The position numbers and the translations under genes are program-made. From IMG/VR virus record IMGVR_UViG_3300005663_000098, positions 1 through 42,271 of that record: a DNA stretch of 42,271 bases. One strand, written 5' to 3'. Source of the stretch: a virus. This document shows, piece after piece, positions 14,919-25,300 of the stretch. The notes under the pieces were generated by a model. That model had not been told where the DNA came from. It searched no databases and saw only the letters and a list, made by a program, of their open reading frames with translations. Numbering within the stretch: position 1 is the first letter of the stretch; the number at the start of each line of letters is the position of its first letter.

Positions 14919-17087
14919 ATGAAGCAATTAACACTAACACTGATTATGCTTGCCTTGCTGCCTTTTAGTACAGCATTGGCAAGAGATTACGGGGATGTAT
15001 ATCACGAAGTAGAGATAGTTGATGAACGTGGTGTGAGAGTAACTGATATTTCATCTGTCGAGATATACGCTCCTGATACCACAACGAATGCTGTGATATA
15101 CTCTGACAGGGGCCGGCAAAACACTATCACGATACCCATGACGACCGGCTCGACAAATACAACGCTGGTTAATGGGCTTATGAGTTGGTTTGGCCCGGAC
15201 GGTTATGACTTTAGCATCACTGACGGTACGAATATCGCTACTAATGCTAATCACAGGACTCGAACATCATCCGAAGGTACGCTTGTTTTCCCGAGTTATC
15301 TGACTTCGATTACAACGTCTCAGTATTTAGACGCCGAATCGATAACGATGGGTACGAGTTCGGACTGGGTGTTAAATGCCGGTGCGACGCCTGACCTTTT
15401 GACGTGGACTCCTGCTTCTGACGGTGCAATTTTCAGGATAGGCGCTAATGACGCTGCAACAAATGGTGATTTTCGGGTAATGGTAGGAACGGACATTGGG
15501 TTGCTTATCGACGAGGGTGTTCCTTCTTTCACTTGGACAGGCGGAGCGGCCAGTATCAATGCCAGCTCCAATTTCAACACCTCGATTAACACCGGGACCT
15601 CGACAGGAACGGTAACGCTTGGAAGTTCAACTGCGGGAGCATTGACCCTTGACACCACAAGTACATATACGCTGAGTAGTGATGCTGCTCATTCTACCAC
15701 TACGACCGATGCTGGGGCAGATATTACAATAGATGCAACGGCGGGTTCGGTGATTATCGATGGCGGCGAAGCAATAGCTACCGCGGTAATTGTTCGTGCT
15801 CCTGCTGGTGGTGTTGATATTGAAGCCGCTGCAACGTTTGATATTGATATTACTGCGACAGGTGGCAGAATTATTGGAACTGCAACAGAAAATATACAGA
15901 ACACAGTACATCTTGAAGAAAATGGCGGCACATCAGGGTCAGTAAATGTGTACTCTAATCAGGGCACAGGTGTCTCGGCAACTACTGAACACGACGCCTC
16001 AGTACAATTGCATTCCGATGATGGTGGCATAAGTCTTTACACCACAGCTAATCTTGCTAATGCGATTAGGGTAGAAACCAATGGCGGCACGAACGAAACC
16101 ATTGTAATCAACAATGTTCAGGGAACCGGAGCGGCCGCCGTTACTATTGCGACTAATGCAGCCGGTGGCGACTTGAACCTCGACTCTGTTCTCGGAAGAA
16201 TTGAGATTGAAGCCGAGGAAAATGTTGCGAATGCAGTGTATATTATAGTTGACGGTGATACGCTTTCGACTATGAAACTCCTTAACGACACCGGCACAAG
16301 TGCTACTGACGGAGCAGCTTCGATTCAAATAACAAGTGACCTCGGTGGAATAGAGCTTCTTTCGAGTTTGGCCGCAGCTAACCAGATTCGATTAAATGCC
16401 GCAGGGACGGTTGCAGGCTTTGCCGTTGTCCTTGAAACCTCAGACGGCGCCGTTCAAGTTAATGCGGACGGTGCTGAAAATGGTGATGTTACAATCGACG
16501 CCGCTGATGTTCTAAGTCTAATTGCCGGCGACGCCGCTGGTCTTTTGACAAGCGTAGGTGGCTTTGAACATAAAGGCATCTACTTCAATTTCGGTGCAGG
16601 TATAGTATCTGCTTCTGAAATGATTGTCTATCCAGGCCAGGGATTGCTTTGTGTAGGCTTAACAAGCGGAGCCGCTGAAATTGGTTCAACAGAAGGCTAT
16701 GTTGGAAGTGATACCGAAACTGATTTTATTCGGTTTATGATCACAATGCCTGATGATTGGGTTGATACCGGAACACAGGCCGATGTCATTCTCACCTTTG
16801 ATATCGATGAACAAGCCGCAGAGGAATGTAACATTGATGTCAGAATTTTTGAGTATGATGGGAATGCTAACACGACCCCGATCATAACCGACACGATTGT
16901 AGCTGCCGATGACGGTACAAGAGCATTTAAGAGTTTAGTAACTAATTCAGCGGGTATCGGCAATGAAGCTGATTTAGGCCCTGGTGATGTTCTAATTTTT
17001 GAACTTACCGGAACTGCTGCTGCCGACGATTACAACATCTATGGTATGAAAATGGTTTACAGAGTGGGTCTGCAACCAACAGAGTAA
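14919..17087 (+). CDS. exported beta-repeat protein, possible surface or decoration protein
   Basis: 722 residues. A clear Sec signal peptide (residues 1-21, ending STALA before RDYGD). The body is Thr/Ala/Gly-rich beta structure; at least four imperfect repeats spaced about 53 residues apart begin with N-x-(V/I/Y) strands near residues 327, 380, 432 and 485 (NTVHLEENGGT, NAIRVETNGGT, NAVYIIVDGDT, NQIRLNAAGTV). The last 170 residues look like a jelly-roll domain. It directly follows the capsid gene and precedes a terminator, so high expression is likely. Decoration protein, spike or host-surface protein are all possible. Confidence 0.65.
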   Translation: MKQLTLTLIMLALLPFSTALARDYGDVYHEVEIVDERGVRVTDISSVEIYAPDTTTNAVIYSDRGRQNTITIPMTTGSTNTTLVNGLMSWFGPDGYDFSITDGTNIATNANHRTRTSSEGTLVFPSYLTSITTSQYLDAESITMGTSSDWVLNAGATPDLLTWTPASDGAIFRIGANDAATNGDFRVMVGTDIGLLIDEGVPSFTWTGGAASINASSNFNTSINTGTSTGTVTLGSSTAGALTLDTTSTYTLSSDAAHSTTTTDAGADITIDATAGSVIIDGGEAIATAVIVRAPAGGVDIEAAATFDIDITATGGRIIGTATENIQNTVHLEENGGTSGSVNVYSNQGTGVSATTEHDASVQLHSDDGGISLYTTANLANAIRVETNGGTNETIVINNVQGTGAAAVTIATNAAGGDLNLDSVLGRIEIEAEENVANAVYIIVDGDTLSTMKLLNDTGTSATDGAASIQITSDLGGIELLSSLAAANQIRLNAAGTVAGFAVVLETSDGAVQVNADGAENGDVTIDAADVLSLIAGDAAGLLTSVGGFEHKGIYFNFGAGIVSASEMIVYPGQGLLCVGLTSGAAEIGSTEGYVGSDTETDFIRFMITMPDDWVDTGTQADVILTFDIDEQAAEECNIDVRIFEYDGNANTTPIITDTIVAADDGTRAFKSLVTNSAGIGNEADLGPGDVLIFELTGTAAADDYNIYGMKMVYRVGLQPTE

Positions 17088-17099
17088 CTTAGTTTTTCA

Positions 17100-17150
17100 G
17101 GGCGGAGGCGATTCTTATCTCCTCCTTAAAATCGCCTCCAGCCCTTTTTT
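17100..17150 (+). terminator. strong intrinsic terminator after head genes
   Basis: GGGC then GGAGGCGATT (17100-17113) pairs with AATCGCCTCC then GCCC (17130-17144, one unpaired A), followed by TTTTTT. The stem is about 14 bp. It probably sets the level of tail transcripts relative to capsid. Confidence 0.85.
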
Positions 17151-17160
17151 GAGGATGATT

Positions 17161-17772
17161 ATGGCAGTAATTGTAAAAGCAGACATTATAACAGATGTGA
17201 ACGAGAATCTTCAACTCGGATTAGCAGCAGGTAGCACTGACCTTGACCGTGCAATCATAAAGACCCTGACTGACATGTCTAACAGGGGTTTGCTCGTAGG
17301 TACAGATGCGACCCAGACCCTTGTGGATGGTAGTACGACTCTTGCTTACCCGACAGGATTTCGTAAAGGCGGGGTGATAAATATAACCTTGATAGATGGG
17401 TCAGGCGTAGAGAAAACACCTTTGATTAAACTTCGCGGGGGACATCAGGAATATAGGGAACTAAGGCATAATGATAATACCAGTGGAGTAACTGAGGAGT
17501 ATAGTGAATTCAATAAGCAATTTTTCTTATGGCGGCCTGCTAACCAGGCATATACCACACTTATCGAGTATCGCAAAAACCACGCCAAAGATGCTGACAG
17601 TATCGAGTTCGAGACCGAGTTCGAGAGCTTGATGTTTGCCGGCACAACTTTTTGGAAAGCAATTGCTACGAAACGTACCAGCAGTATTGCGATATGGAGT
17701 CCTATGTACGACAGAGAAATGAGTGCGGCAGTGGCCAATCGTAATATCCAGCCGGGTATTGTTGGAGGTTAA
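17161..17772 (+). CDS. probable head-tail connector (adaptor) protein
   Basis: 203 residues from the ATG at 17161 (TGAGG upstream, just after the terminator T-run). The layout resembles head completion and adaptor proteins: an N-terminal helix pair (ADIITDVNENLQLGLAAGSTD, then RAIIKTLTDMSNRG), a beta part with TTLAYPTGFRKGGVINITL, and a C-terminal helical segment (FAGTTFWKAIATKR). It would bind below the portal ring. Assignment is from architecture and position. Confidence 0.65.
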   Translation: MAVIVKADIITDVNENLQLGLAAGSTDLDRAIIKTLTDMSNRGLLVGTDATQTLVDGSTTLAYPTGFRKGGVINITLIDGSGVEKTPLIKLRGGHQEYRELRHNDNTSGVTEEYSEFNKQFFLWRPANQAYTTLIEYRKNHAKDADSIEFETEFESLMFAGTTFWKAIATKRTSSIAIWSPMYDREMSAAVANRNIQPGIVGG

Positions 17773-17774
17773 TT

Positions 17775-18047
17775 ATGAAATTCTTAGGAATCGGGAAAGT
17801 GAATAAAACAACGCCGAGCGAGACGGCATACATAGTCGAGATAACAGAGAGAGAGGCTGATGAGATTACGGGTGTGGCCGGCAAACCTCATATATCAGGT
17901 CGGTACAAGCCTGGTATGACGGTTAATATCTCGGTGATATACGATAAGGTCAAAGCGATAAACGAAAGCCACGCCGAGATTGTGGCGGCAGTGGCGGAAG
18001 TCAAAGCTGATGCCGATGACATAGCAAATGCAATTCCTTTAACGTAG
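17775..18047 (+). CDS. hypothetical protein
   Basis: 90 residues: a beta-like N-terminal half (KFLGIGKVNKTTPSETAYIVEI) with a G-rich turn, then a long alanine-rich helix (AEIVAAVAEVKADADDIANAI). No family recognised. It sits between the connector and a small membrane protein; a coiled-coil accessory of the connector or lysis region is possible. Confidence 0.55.
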   Translation: MKFLGIGKVNKTTPSETAYIVEITEREADEITGVAGKPHISGRYKPGMTVNISVIYDKVKAINESHAEIVAAVAEVKADADDIANAIPLT

Positions 18048-18056
18048 AGGATTAAA

Positions 18057-18233
18057 ATGGAAGAGCAAAAAACCAAAATCGAGGGTTGGCGGAAAATAGG
18101 TATAGGGATGGGGGCAATAACGGCCTTGTCCCTCAAAGACACAATGGATTTCAAAATAGCGGTCATCATCGGGTTCATCGCTATAGTCGGGATTGTTTGC
18201 CAGGGCATATTGGATTGGAGAAAAAAGAATTAA
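18057..18233 (+). CDS. holin-like small membrane protein
   Basis: 58 residues: charged N-terminus (MEEQKTKIEGWRK), a short hydrophobic segment (IGIGMGAITALSL), a strong transmembrane helix at about residues 32-53, and a basic tail (DWRKKN). Size, one or two membrane segments and basic end fit small holins, which form lethal membrane lesions at lysis time. There is no endolysin beside it, so the call is tentative. Confidence 0.45.
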   Translation: MEEQKTKIEGWRKIGIGMGAITALSLKDTMDFKIAVIIGFIAIVGIVCQGILDWRKKN

Positions 18234-18351
18234 CCAAGATGATATTTTTGCTGAATAAAATCTATTGTATCTTTTGCCACATTGTTCGCAATTAATCATA
18301 TTACTATTGTACAAGACGATAACCGAATGTCAATTAAGAAAGGGAAATAAA

Positions 18352-19272
18352 ATGGAAAAAATAAAAAAAGTGAATTGGGGTCTAATCGCTGTTGTATCTA
18401 TTTGTCTGTTGATTTGGGTGGGTGTAATCTATGCTACAACTTTTTCCTTTACCTACGATATTGTTACACCCGCAGGTTCGGATTCGCCGGCCGAAGCTGA
18501 TGACAGGATGCGAGAAATCAAGGCCGCCGTTCAGGAGCGAATGAATGTTTGTATGTACTGGCCGTTGACCGGAACGGAAGTTTCTGATGCAGATGCGGGT
18601 GAATTTAGATTTTGTTTGTTCCACGCTCCAATAGCCGCAACGCCTACAGTAGCAGCCGACCACGGGCATATTCGAGTAAAAGACGTAGGCAGTAAAGCTG
18701 AATTTACTTGGACAGATGAGGACGAAAACGAGCTTGTACTCACCAGCAAAGGAAATAATCTCGCCAACAACACCTATTTGACTGCAACGGATAATGCCGG
18801 AACGGGTTCGGTCAATTTGATTAAGGCTAATACCTCTGATTCAGCAACCTTGCCGGATGGTGCGGTTCTTGATGCAGCCACCCAAACCGCCGACGGTGAT
18901 AGAACTATAGTCGATTTGAATTATGCGAAAACAGGTGATACCGTCCAGCATGATTCTGAAGGTGGATTTAGTAATGTTGATGTAGATTCTGTAAAAACAA
19001 AAGTTTACACGAAATACTTAACTGGCACGCTTGATGCCGATTCTTCGACAAGTGTAGTTCACGGTATTACGGGAATAGACAATATTTTTTCAGTAACTGT
19101 CCTTGTTTTTGAGGATACGACTTTCACTTCATATCTTGTTAGCGAAGCATTCCAAGGAACTTCTTCTACATCAGTAACCGTGGTAGTTGATGCTACGAAT
19201 GTGGTTATAAGAAATGTAGGTTCTCTTATCCAAGGTAATAAATTCAGAGTTAAAATTGATTATATTTTATAA
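18352..19272 (+). CDS. membrane-anchored or exported tail-fibre-like protein
   Basis: 306 residues from the ATG at 18352 (AAAGGGA upstream). Residues 10-28 form a signal-anchor helix (GLIAVVSICLLIWVGVIYA). Then comes the block GSDSPAEADDRMREIKAAVQ with WPLTGTEVSDADAG, which I associate with environmental phage fibre-like proteins, followed by beta-rich repeats and a C-terminal beta sandwich. Probably a host-binding or fibre component; the hydrophobic N-terminus is unusual for such a role. Confidence 0.6.
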   Translation: MEKIKKVNWGLIAVVSICLLIWVGVIYATTFSFTYDIVTPAGSDSPAEADDRMREIKAAVQERMNVCMYWPLTGTEVSDADAGEFRFCLFHAPIAATPTVAADHGHIRVKDVGSKAEFTWTDEDENELVLTSKGNNLANNTYLTATDNAGTGSVNLIKANTSDSATLPDGAVLDAATQTADGDRTIVDLNYAKTGDTVQHDSEGGFSNVDVDSVKTKVYTKYLTGTLDADSSTSVVHGITGIDNIFSVTVLVFEDTTFTSYLVSEAFQGTSSTSVTVVVDATNVVIRNVGSLIQGNKFRVKIDYIL

Positions 19273-19290
19273 AATTTAACAGGATACCAA

Positions 19291-19371
19291 ATGTTTTTTT
19301 TAGGAATATTAACAGGCGTAATCGTAAGTATTTTCGTTTTGTCTCTATGTTGTATCGGGAAGAATAACTAA
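19291..19371 (+). CDS. 26-residue membrane peptide
   Basis: A short frame made of one hydrophobic segment (FFLGILTGVIVSIFVLSLCC) and a polar tail GKNN. It starts 18 bases after the previous stop and ends directly before the next gene's ATG. A weak AGGA lies upstream. Tiny one-helix proteins of this sort occur in many phage tail regions; function unknown. Confidence 0.45.
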   Translation: MFFLGILTGVIVSIFVLSLCCIGKNN

Positions 19372-19596
19372 ATGCAAAAATTACTTATAATATCGATGTT
19401 GTTCATAGCGGGGTGTAAGCCTGGTCTGCATCGAGGACATATTTACATACACGACTCAAATCATGTAGAGGTGGTTTTTGACAGAGAGATGACAATGATG
19501 ATAGAACAGGATGGAGTTAAGGTCGAAGCATCGAGTGTAAAGCCTGGGTTTATGGAAGATATACTGAAATTTATTCTCTTGAGGCCGAGAAATTAA
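19372..19596 (+). CDS. small predicted lipoprotein
   Basis: 74 residues with a short signal peptide and lipobox IAGC (lipidated Cys at about residue 15). The mature part is short and beta-like (HVEVVFDREMTMMIEQDGVKV). No family recognised. It abuts the tail gene that follows. A short hydrophobic peptide followed by a small lipoprotein could be a compact envelope-acting pair. Confidence 0.6.
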   Translation: MQKLLIISMLFIAGCKPGLHRGHIYIHDSNHVEVVFDREMTMMIEQDGVKVEASSVKPGFMEDILKFILLRPRN

Positions 19597-21441
19597 ATGC
19601 CTGACTTTGCGGTAATATCTCAAAAAGGCGGTATCGCTGAGAATATACCGACAGTCCTTTTGTCTGAGGTTTTTATGGCAAAAGGTTCGGAGAATGTGCA
19701 TCATCGTTACGGACGTTATGACAGGCTTCGTGGCAGGCTTCCAGACCTATTTGACAGTGAGACGGTAAAGATAAAAGCCCCGACCGATGTTTATGTGATA
19801 ACCGGTATAAATACAGGCACCAAGACAATTACTATTACAGGAGACCATTCGGCGGGGGCTACCGTCCTGGCGGTCGGTGCTACGATACGAATAAATGGCG
19901 GGACTACGGCGGGTAATAATATCACTTTCACAGTCGATACCCTGCCAACTACCAGCACGATAGTAACCGCTGAAACTTTAGAGGCTGCTGGTGCAACGCC
20001 GGGCAATGTCTTCGTAGGTGCGACACCTGTTATAGAATATCACAGGCATATAAGGCAGGGGACGGGGACGGAACATCTGCTGTTAGGGACGAAATACCAT
20101 ATTCTGCTATGGCTACAGTCAGACCGGTCTTTGACAGTCAAATGGACAACTACCGACCCGGCTAATGTTTTCCGCTGGGAGATTACAGACCATTTAAGAA
20201 ACGTGGTTGCAACAAATAATTCAGATTTTGTTTTATGGTGGAATGTCGATAGCAGCGTCTCCAATGCTTTCGCTGCCCTTGATAATGCAGATGGTATTGA
20301 CTATGAAGGCACAGCCAACAGGCTGACGAAGTGCAAACATATATTCTCTTACGAGAGATACCTGATTTTGGGCTATACCACGGAGGCGGGGACGGTATAT
20401 CCGCAACGGGAGAGATGGGCCGGACTTGCTACCGGTGGCTCGGCAATAGACTTCGATGAGAATGGCTCAAGCGATGCGGGTCGCAAAGAATTCACTACGA
20501 CCCCAGGCTTTCTTATGGGTTTTGCAAGGCATGGTGACGACCTTGTAATAGCAAAACAAGATAGTATGCACAGGAGTTGGCTGGTTACAGCTGACACCGT
20601 ATTCGAATGGGAGGAGTACACACTTAAAGTAGGGAATTTATCGGCTGATTCGCTGATAAACGATAAGGCAGGCAGACTGTATTGGATGGGGTCAGACCTT
20701 ACTATCCGCGAAATAAACACACCACAACCAATAAGTACGGCAGTGGATATAACTGTAAAGGGATTGAATACCGCACAATCTGAGTTCATACAGGGAACTT
20801 ACATTGAGGAGTTCGAGGAGATATGGTGGGCGATACCGAGTAGTGGCAGTGATACGAACGATACGATAATTGCATTTCACCCGGATAGTGGCAGGAGTTT
20901 TATTTACAAGATTCCAGTGCGGGCTTTCGGCGACTTCACGCAACAGGAAGCATTTACTTATGACACTCTGCCATTCGATACTTACGCCGACTGGGGTGCT
21001 GATTGGCTGCTCTACGATACCCAAAGAAACGTTGTAGGTTTTCCGCTGGACTTGGCCTCGGACTATTTAGGTAATACGTTTGATTTGCACAGGGCCGACA
21101 AAGATGATGGTAATGATTTTACCGGAAAATTGAAAATATCGACAACGCTAACAGTTCCGAAATCACTTAATCTGTTCAAAAGAATTAACAACGGCGTTGA
21201 TGTGATAATGAACAGAAAGTCATCGGGTTCAGTTACTCTCTACGTTAAGAGAGACACCGAAGCCAGCAGGCAATTGTTAGGTACGGCTTCTATGGTTGAC
21301 GCCAATTTGCCGGAGACAGTCATCGTCCACGTTCCCTTCGATAAACGGGCAAGGTCTTTTGAGTTCGAGATAGAAACTACAGACCAGATGGAATTTTTAG
21401 GAATGTTATTTAGAGAATTCGAGGTCGACGATTCAAGATGA
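19597..21441 (+). CDS. probable tail hub / stabilisation protein
   Basis: 614 residues, mostly beta. The stretch from about residue 200 to 480 has propeller-like repeats (HILLWLQSDRSLTVKW, DFVLWWNVDSSVSNAF, KHIFSYERYLILGY, LYWMGSDLTIREI, EEIWWAIPSSG). Size, composition and position after the connector fit short-tail hub or stabilisation proteins (P22 gp10-like role), but no specific family was recognised. It overlaps the next gene by four bases. Confidence 0.55.
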   Translation: MPDFAVISQKGGIAENIPTVLLSEVFMAKGSENVHHRYGRYDRLRGRLPDLFDSETVKIKAPTDVYVITGINTGTKTITITGDHSAGATVLAVGATIRINGGTTAGNNITFTVDTLPTTSTIVTAETLEAAGATPGNVFVGATPVIEYHRHIRQGTGTEHLLLGTKYHILLWLQSDRSLTVKWTTTDPANVFRWEITDHLRNVVATNNSDFVLWWNVDSSVSNAFAALDNADGIDYEGTANRLTKCKHIFSYERYLILGYTTEAGTVYPQRERWAGLATGGSAIDFDENGSSDAGRKEFTTTPGFLMGFARHGDDLVIAKQDSMHRSWLVTADTVFEWEEYTLKVGNLSADSLINDKAGRLYWMGSDLTIREINTPQPISTAVDITVKGLNTAQSEFIQGTYIEEFEEIWWAIPSSGSDTNDTIIAFHPDSGRSFIYKIPVRAFGDFTQQEAFTYDTLPFDTYADWGADWLLYDTQRNVVGFPLDLASDYLGNTFDLHRADKDDGNDFTGKLKISTTLTVPKSLNLFKRINNGVDVIMNRKSSGSVTLYVKRDTEASRQLLGTASMVDANLPETVIVHVPFDKRARSFEFEIETTDQMEFLGMLFREFEVDDSR

Positions 21442-21722
21442 GAGCGAGAAAAGCACTAAAATTGCCGAGACCGAAAGACCTTCAATCGAACAAACTGGAG
21501 GACATACAAAATCATCTCAGATTATTGTATGAGGAACTTGACAAGCAATGGAGACTTTTGTTTCAGGACGTTGCAGTAATACAGGTGGATACTGATGGAT
21601 GGATTTACTTTGGTGGCAAGGACGCGGTTGGAAGCGCGAGAATTGGATTAGTTGGTACTGATTGGGTATGCCAACATTTTATAGCAGGTGCTTATGTGTC
21701 GAGGCTGGGTTCGAGTCCGTAA
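21438..21722 (+). CDS. small tail-associated protein
   Basis: 94 residues. A helical N-terminal half (DLQSNKLEDIQNHLRLLYEELDKQW) and a beta C-terminal half (DTDGWIYFGGKDAVGSARIGLVG) that resembles a short fibre-attachment or trimer motif. Coupled by ATGA to the tail hub gene. The HNH gene lies immediately downstream on the other strand. Confidence 0.55.
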   Translation: MRARKALKLPRPKDLQSNKLEDIQNHLRLLYEELDKQWRLLFQDVAVIQVDTDGWIYFGGKDAVGSARIGLVGTDWVCQHFIAGAYVSRLGSSP

Positions 21723-21735
21723 CCATTTTGCAAAA

Positions 21736-22218
21736 TTAAGTTATTTTACGAGTTTTGCCATGACAGGAAAGACAAACAGGAATGACATCAAGTTGATGTT
21801 CGGGCGCATAACCGTGCCAATGATGGTATTCTTTAGCTTGATTGGTACAGTAGTAGCATTGCAAAGTATCAGGACGGGGCAAGTTGCCGATTCTGATGGC
21901 ATTCTCAACGGCTTTAATTGCCTTTCTCTGTCCTGGAAACCGTCTTCTACGCTCATTAGCAGAGCGGCGAGCGTTTGCCTTACCAATATCACTTTGTCGA
22001 TAGGTTTTTCTGATAGATTGTCCTCGTTTAGTGCTACTATATTTCGCACAACGCTTTCTATCGAGTTTTTTGTCTTTCTCGGTTTGCTGAGGTACTTTAC
22101 GACAAACTATACATTCGCTTTGATAGCCATCTTTAGTTGTTCGATTCTTATGAAATTCCGTAATAGATTTGGTCTGCTTGCAAACACGGCAGGTTTTGGT
22201 TACGATGGTCTCAGACAT
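21736..22218 (-). CDS. HNH endonuclease, likely homing
   Basis: 160 residues. Two N-terminal zinc knuckles (C10/C13 and C36/C39, TCRVCK and CIVCR), a basic middle, then an HNH-type beta-beta-alpha metal core: C121/C124, HHWH at 132-135, EHQLDVIPVCLSCH with C149/C152. AAGGAGA lies before the ATG. It is the only - strand gene within the late block, between two tail genes, which fits a free-standing homing endonuclease. Confidence 0.85.
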   Translation of the reverse strand: MSETIVTKTCRVCKQTKSITEFHKNRTTKDGYQSECIVCRKVPQQTEKDKKLDRKRCAKYSSTKRGQSIRKTYRQSDIGKANARRSANERRRRFPGQRKAIKAVENAIRIGNLPRPDTLQCYYCTNQAKEYHHWHGYAPEHQLDVIPVCLSCHGKTRKIT

Positions 22219-22249
22219 AGTCGTCTCCTTAATAGACGGTTGTGTTTAG

Positions 22250-22281
22250 AGCCGGTTGCTGGCACATACCAGCGGTCGGCT
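22250..22281. repeat. 13-bp hairpin beside the HNH gene
   Basis: AGCCGGTTGCTGG (22250-22262) pairs with the arm CCAGCGGTCGGCT (22269-22281), with three G-T pairs and a short loop. It lies between the HNH start and the next + strand gene, and may mark an insertion boundary or act as a leader structure. Confidence 0.5.
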
Positions 22282-22315
22282 TGTCTTATAATAACATAGA
22301 TATGGGAATAAACAA

Positions 22316-25300
22316 ATGAAAAAAGTTATATTTCTTCTAATGCTTTTGTTACCTATAACTTGCCAGGCAACTATTACAGTTTTTGGTGATGGCGAGAGTG
22401 TTCTGTGGCAAAATAATTCCCAAACATTTTCCATAGCTGCTTCTGGCTCAATGTCCGAGAGTGTAGATTATCTCTGGATGCCTGCCGATGGCCAGGCAGG
22501 TCAGGCGATAGTAACTGATGGTTCCGGTATTTTGTCGTGGTCCGATGCAAGTACAGCATTTTCGCACAATCTTTTATCAGCGACCCATACTGATACCTTA
22601 ACAGACTCGCCGACAAGGGGTTCTTTAATATATGGAAATTCAACGCCTAAGTGGGATGAATTTGTTATAGGGACAGGATTCTTAAAAGGGGATGGCACCG
22701 ATGTTACAGGATGGAGTACCGTAACACTCACTACAGATACAACTGGCAATTATGTTGCCTCGATAACAGACGGTCTTGCTATTGACGGCGGCGATGGTGG
22801 TTCGGAAGGTGCGGCCTTGACTATCGCTTTCGACCCTACGGAATTACTTGGAAATCGAACGTGGGGGGATGCCTCAACTGATACGATTGTGTGGACTTGG
22901 AACAGGGCTACGGGCACAGACCCTGCGATGACGTTTGGTAATGATTTTATATCACTCAACGGCGACCTTAAAATACTGGGCGATGACCTGTTTATGACAA
23001 CTAACACTAATCGCTTTGTTTTGATGGGCGATGGTACGAATTACAATCCAGAAGCAATAGATTTAGGAACCGATACGACAGGTAATTATGTTGCAACCGT
23101 GGCGGATGGAACAGGAATAGACGGTACGGCGACAGGGGAAGGTTCAACCTATACACCAAGCTTCGATGCTACTGAGTTGAATGGACTTTTATGGGGTACA
23201 GGTTCCGAAAATACTCTCCAATGGCAATGGGATTTAATACAAGGCGACCCAATAATGTCATTTGGAAATTTCGTGATAATTTTCAATAGTGATTTGTCAG
23301 TAGTTTCAGGCGGAGATTTTACACTTGGTAACACGCAGTGGAACTCCGGTGATGAGATAGACGGAACGAAAATAAAAGACGCTGATTACGGTGATGTAGA
23401 TGTCTCGGTGGGTGGGGCGTGGACTGTAAGCTCGGTTCAGAATAATTCAGTGGCTTTGACAACGGACACTACAGGCAATTACGCTGCGGGCGATGCCGAG
23501 GCCGGAAATGCCCTGACAGGCGATTCTGCGAGTTCGTTTTTCTCATCCGGTACTCTTGAGGTGGCTATAGGTGGAACGGGAGCGACATCACTGACTGACG
23601 GAGGGATTTTGTTAGGTTCTGGTGTAGGGGCTATCACAGCCCTTGGTGTGGCCTCTAACGGCCAGATACCGATAGGAGATGGCGCAACCGACCCTGTATT
23701 GGCAACAATCACGGGCAGTTCGGCAATAACCGTAACGAATGGAGCGGGTTCGATAACGCTTGATGTTAATGATACCGGCGTAGACCACGGTGGACTTACA
23801 GGTCTTGGTGATGATGACCATACTCAATATATCAAAGATTCGGAATTTACACAAAATTCCGGTATATTAGTAGGAACCGGCTCGGGTACGTTTCAAGAAG
23901 AAACAGGCGCTACTTTAAGAACTTCTATCGGGTTAGGGATACTTGATTCACCGCAATTTACAAATCTAACAATTTTAGGCGACGCAGAAGACAATGCTCG
24001 TGTTAAATTCCGAAATGAATCAACTGGCGAAGTTGATTTGTGGACAGATGAAGCCACTGGCCATTTTAATATATTTAATAATATTCAAGACGGCGATATT
24101 TCCTTTCGTTTTGACGATGGAGGCGCACCCAAAACAGTTTTCTTTGACGCCTCTGAAAATCTTTTCAATATGGGCGATACGGCCTTGACCACAACGGGTT
24201 TAGGAACATTTGGTAATTTAGATGTCGATACTCTCAACTTAAATGGCAATGTAATATCAGACAGCACAGGTACAATATCTTTTAATGATGACAATCTTAC
24301 CACGACTGGCACTTTAGGTGCTGGGGCAATTACAGGAACATCCCTAACGGATGGCACGGCCACTTTAGACGATGGCAGTCTCGCAAGTGCAGTCAATGGC
24401 ACGTTCTCCGGTACGGTTCAGGCTGAGCAATTGACCTCTACCGATGATATTACAATGGCAGGTAAACTGACTAATACCCCTTTAGCCGCTGACCATACCT
24501 GTATAAGAATTGACGGCGATACAAATCCAGCCACTGCTTTAGATGGTACTAATCAGTATGGTATGTATCTGGTAAGGAATTTTGAGCCGCCTGGAACTGC
24601 GGGCGCCACTATGACAAATGCTTTTGTCTTTATAGATGTTGACCATCCCATAACAGAATCGACTTTTGCCGTTACGGACACTATTTATGGAACAAATCAG
24701 ACTGTTCAAGTTGATTCCGCCCACACTGCCGCAGCGGGAATACAACCTACTATAACCGAAAACATTTATGGTACTTTCAACAGCACACTTAGAAGAACAC
24801 CAACAGACCCCATAACAGCAGATAAAGACCTTACCATAAATAACTATGGCTTATTTAACCAAGCTCTAACTACAGTTACTTTCAACAAGGCAGGACGGAC
24901 GTTAACTTCCAATGTTTATGGAATGTACGGCAAGCCCACTAATACTCCCAGCCTGACGGCAGGAGATATAATAGCCAATACTTATGGGGGATATTTTGAA
25001 GTTGTTGGTAATGCTGCGGGCACATCAAAGGCTTATGGACTCTATATCGCCTCTGTAAGCGGTGCCGATGAGAACTGGGGGATATATGATATATCAGGAG
25101 CAGATAGTCTTATAGCAGCCAAGTTATGTTTTACCCAGACAGATAAAAATGAATTTATTGACAGCTTAAATGACGGCTATCTGGATTACAGCGTTACAAC
25201 CGCCCATAGGTTTAATATGAGCGCAGCGGATACGGATGTAAGGGTCGAATTTATAGGTACTACGAACAGTGGATTATTTGAATGGATGGAAGATGAAGAT

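Noticed and set aside
21708-21718. GGTTCGAGTCC, a tRNA T-loop look-alike
   Set aside because: No matching T-stem, acceptor or anticodon arm around it; it lies at the end of a protein gene.
21688-22299. 203-residue + strand frame
   Set aside because: It is the reverse of the HNH gene, which has clear motifs and a ribosome site.
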